Assembly (NCBI GenBank): GCA_010405405.1
Contig: MU004236.1
Span: 260,576-324,575 of the forward strand
Reading direction: 5' to 3'
Source of the DNA: Microthyrium microscopicum
Taxonomy: Eukaryota > Ascomycota > Dothideomycetes > Microthyriales > Microthyriaceae
Length of the DNA: 64,000 nucleotides
Shown here: piece after piece, positions 63,601-64,000 of the stretch
Layout: every line of letters starts with the position of its first letter
How positions within the stretch are numbered: the first letter of the stretch is position 1
Program-made: the position numbers and the translations under genes
The notes under the pieces: generated by a model
The model's database searches: none
Told to the model about the DNA's origin: nothing
What the model saw: only the letters and a program-made list of their open reading frames with translations

Positions 63601-64000
63601 TTGATCCCAATTATCGCGGGCAAAAAAGTGTGGGAGGGCAGAAATTGTGTCGAAACAGGGTGGTGAAATGTGCCCCGCAATCTAGTCTGTACAATGCAAT
63701 GCAGCTAGGCACAGGGCGAGCATTTGGTCTGGGCGTCTTGGGCCAGGGTAGCTGGCTTCTTTATCCGAGTGGCTGTGAAAATGGGCCATGAGAAACGTAG
63801 AGCGGGAATTGCGTATATATTTGGAGAAAGCCGTGGCAAGTCATACTTGCTGATGGCGGTGAGCGGTAGCTAGAGACCGGAGAGTTCAAAATTCGGAGGG
63901 GTCGGGCCTATAGTAGTTTGCATGGCGGAGCGCCACGTTTAAGTTTGTCGAGAGAGACATGCATGGCGCCAGTATCGGATGTATTCGAGGTGATAATGTT
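60654..64000. other. Gene-poor right end
   Basis: This is 3.3 kb of normal-composition host sequence. The left part must hold the RRP7 promoter. Frames up to 130 codons (62422-62814, minus; 63317-63604, plus) have no domain, signal peptide or credible introns. No tRNA, rRNA or repeat is evident. It may be the long upstream region of a gene beyond the window. Confidence 0.45.

Noticed and set aside
1-64000. tRNA, rRNA or CRISPR arrays
   Set aside because: No cloverleaf-like B-box sequence or rRNA segment was seen by eye; regular spaced repeats are absent and CRISPR is not expected in a fungus.

Overview
The window looks like a piece of a filamentous ascomycete (Pezizomycotina) genome with a two-compartment structure. 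The evidence is short spliceosomal introns (47-60 bp, several with CTAAC-type branch points), host genes typical of that group, and long AT-rich blocks almost empty of CA and TG dinucleotides, which is the footprint of repeat-induced point mutation (RIP). A Leotiomycete is my best guess, but this is inference only.

Layout. (1) 1-24,000 is AT-rich, RIP-eroded and nested. A minus-strand Ty3/Gypsy chromovirus (Gypsy-1, 1015-23587, 5-bp duplication ctata) is interrupted between gag and protease by a plus-strand Tad1-like LINE (about 5526-20420, 19-bp duplication with one C/T difference). The LINE is itself interrupted by a second minus-strand chromovirus (Gypsy-2, 6465-14232, duplication agtct). 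A 75-base assembly gap follows at 23682-23756. (2) 24,000-38,440 is normal host sequence. It holds a conserved hypothetical protein (-), a large gene-poor gap, a secreted berberine-bridge-type FAD oxidase (-), the complex I subunit NDUFB8 (-) and, divergently, the tRNA adenosine-37 deaminase TAD1 (+). (3) About 38,440-55,560 is a second RIP-eroded nest. A short terminal-inverted-repeat element (ends at 38565 and 55615, flanked by TA) holds chromovirus Gypsy-4 (38897-55325, duplication attat). Gypsy-4 holds Gypsy-3 (40999-48717, duplication cttaa), which is of the same family as Gypsy-1. (4) 55,560-64,000 is host sequence again: a 12-TM MFS transporter (+), a MYND-finger gene with an in-frame stop (-), a possible small membrane protein (-), the ribosome-biogenesis factor RRP7 (-), and 3.3 kb with no gene I can support.

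How the parts relate. The host genes are mostly housekeeping (respiration, tRNA editing, rRNA processing) and do not form a metabolic cluster. The two nests account for nearly all the AT-rich DNA. The second nest sits wholly between TAD1 and the MFS gene; without it those genes would be about 450 bp apart. All four Gypsy elements are fossils with very many breaks. Gypsy-2, the innermost in its nest, shows RIP on essentially one strand only, so it has had the least RIP.

I found no clear candidate for a wholly new biological system. The most unusual items are the strand-asymmetric RIP of Gypsy-2, the antisense coding-like block at the 3' end of Gypsy-4, the BBE oxidase lacking its FAD-anchoring histidine, and the MYND gene with a RIP-compatible nonsense codon.
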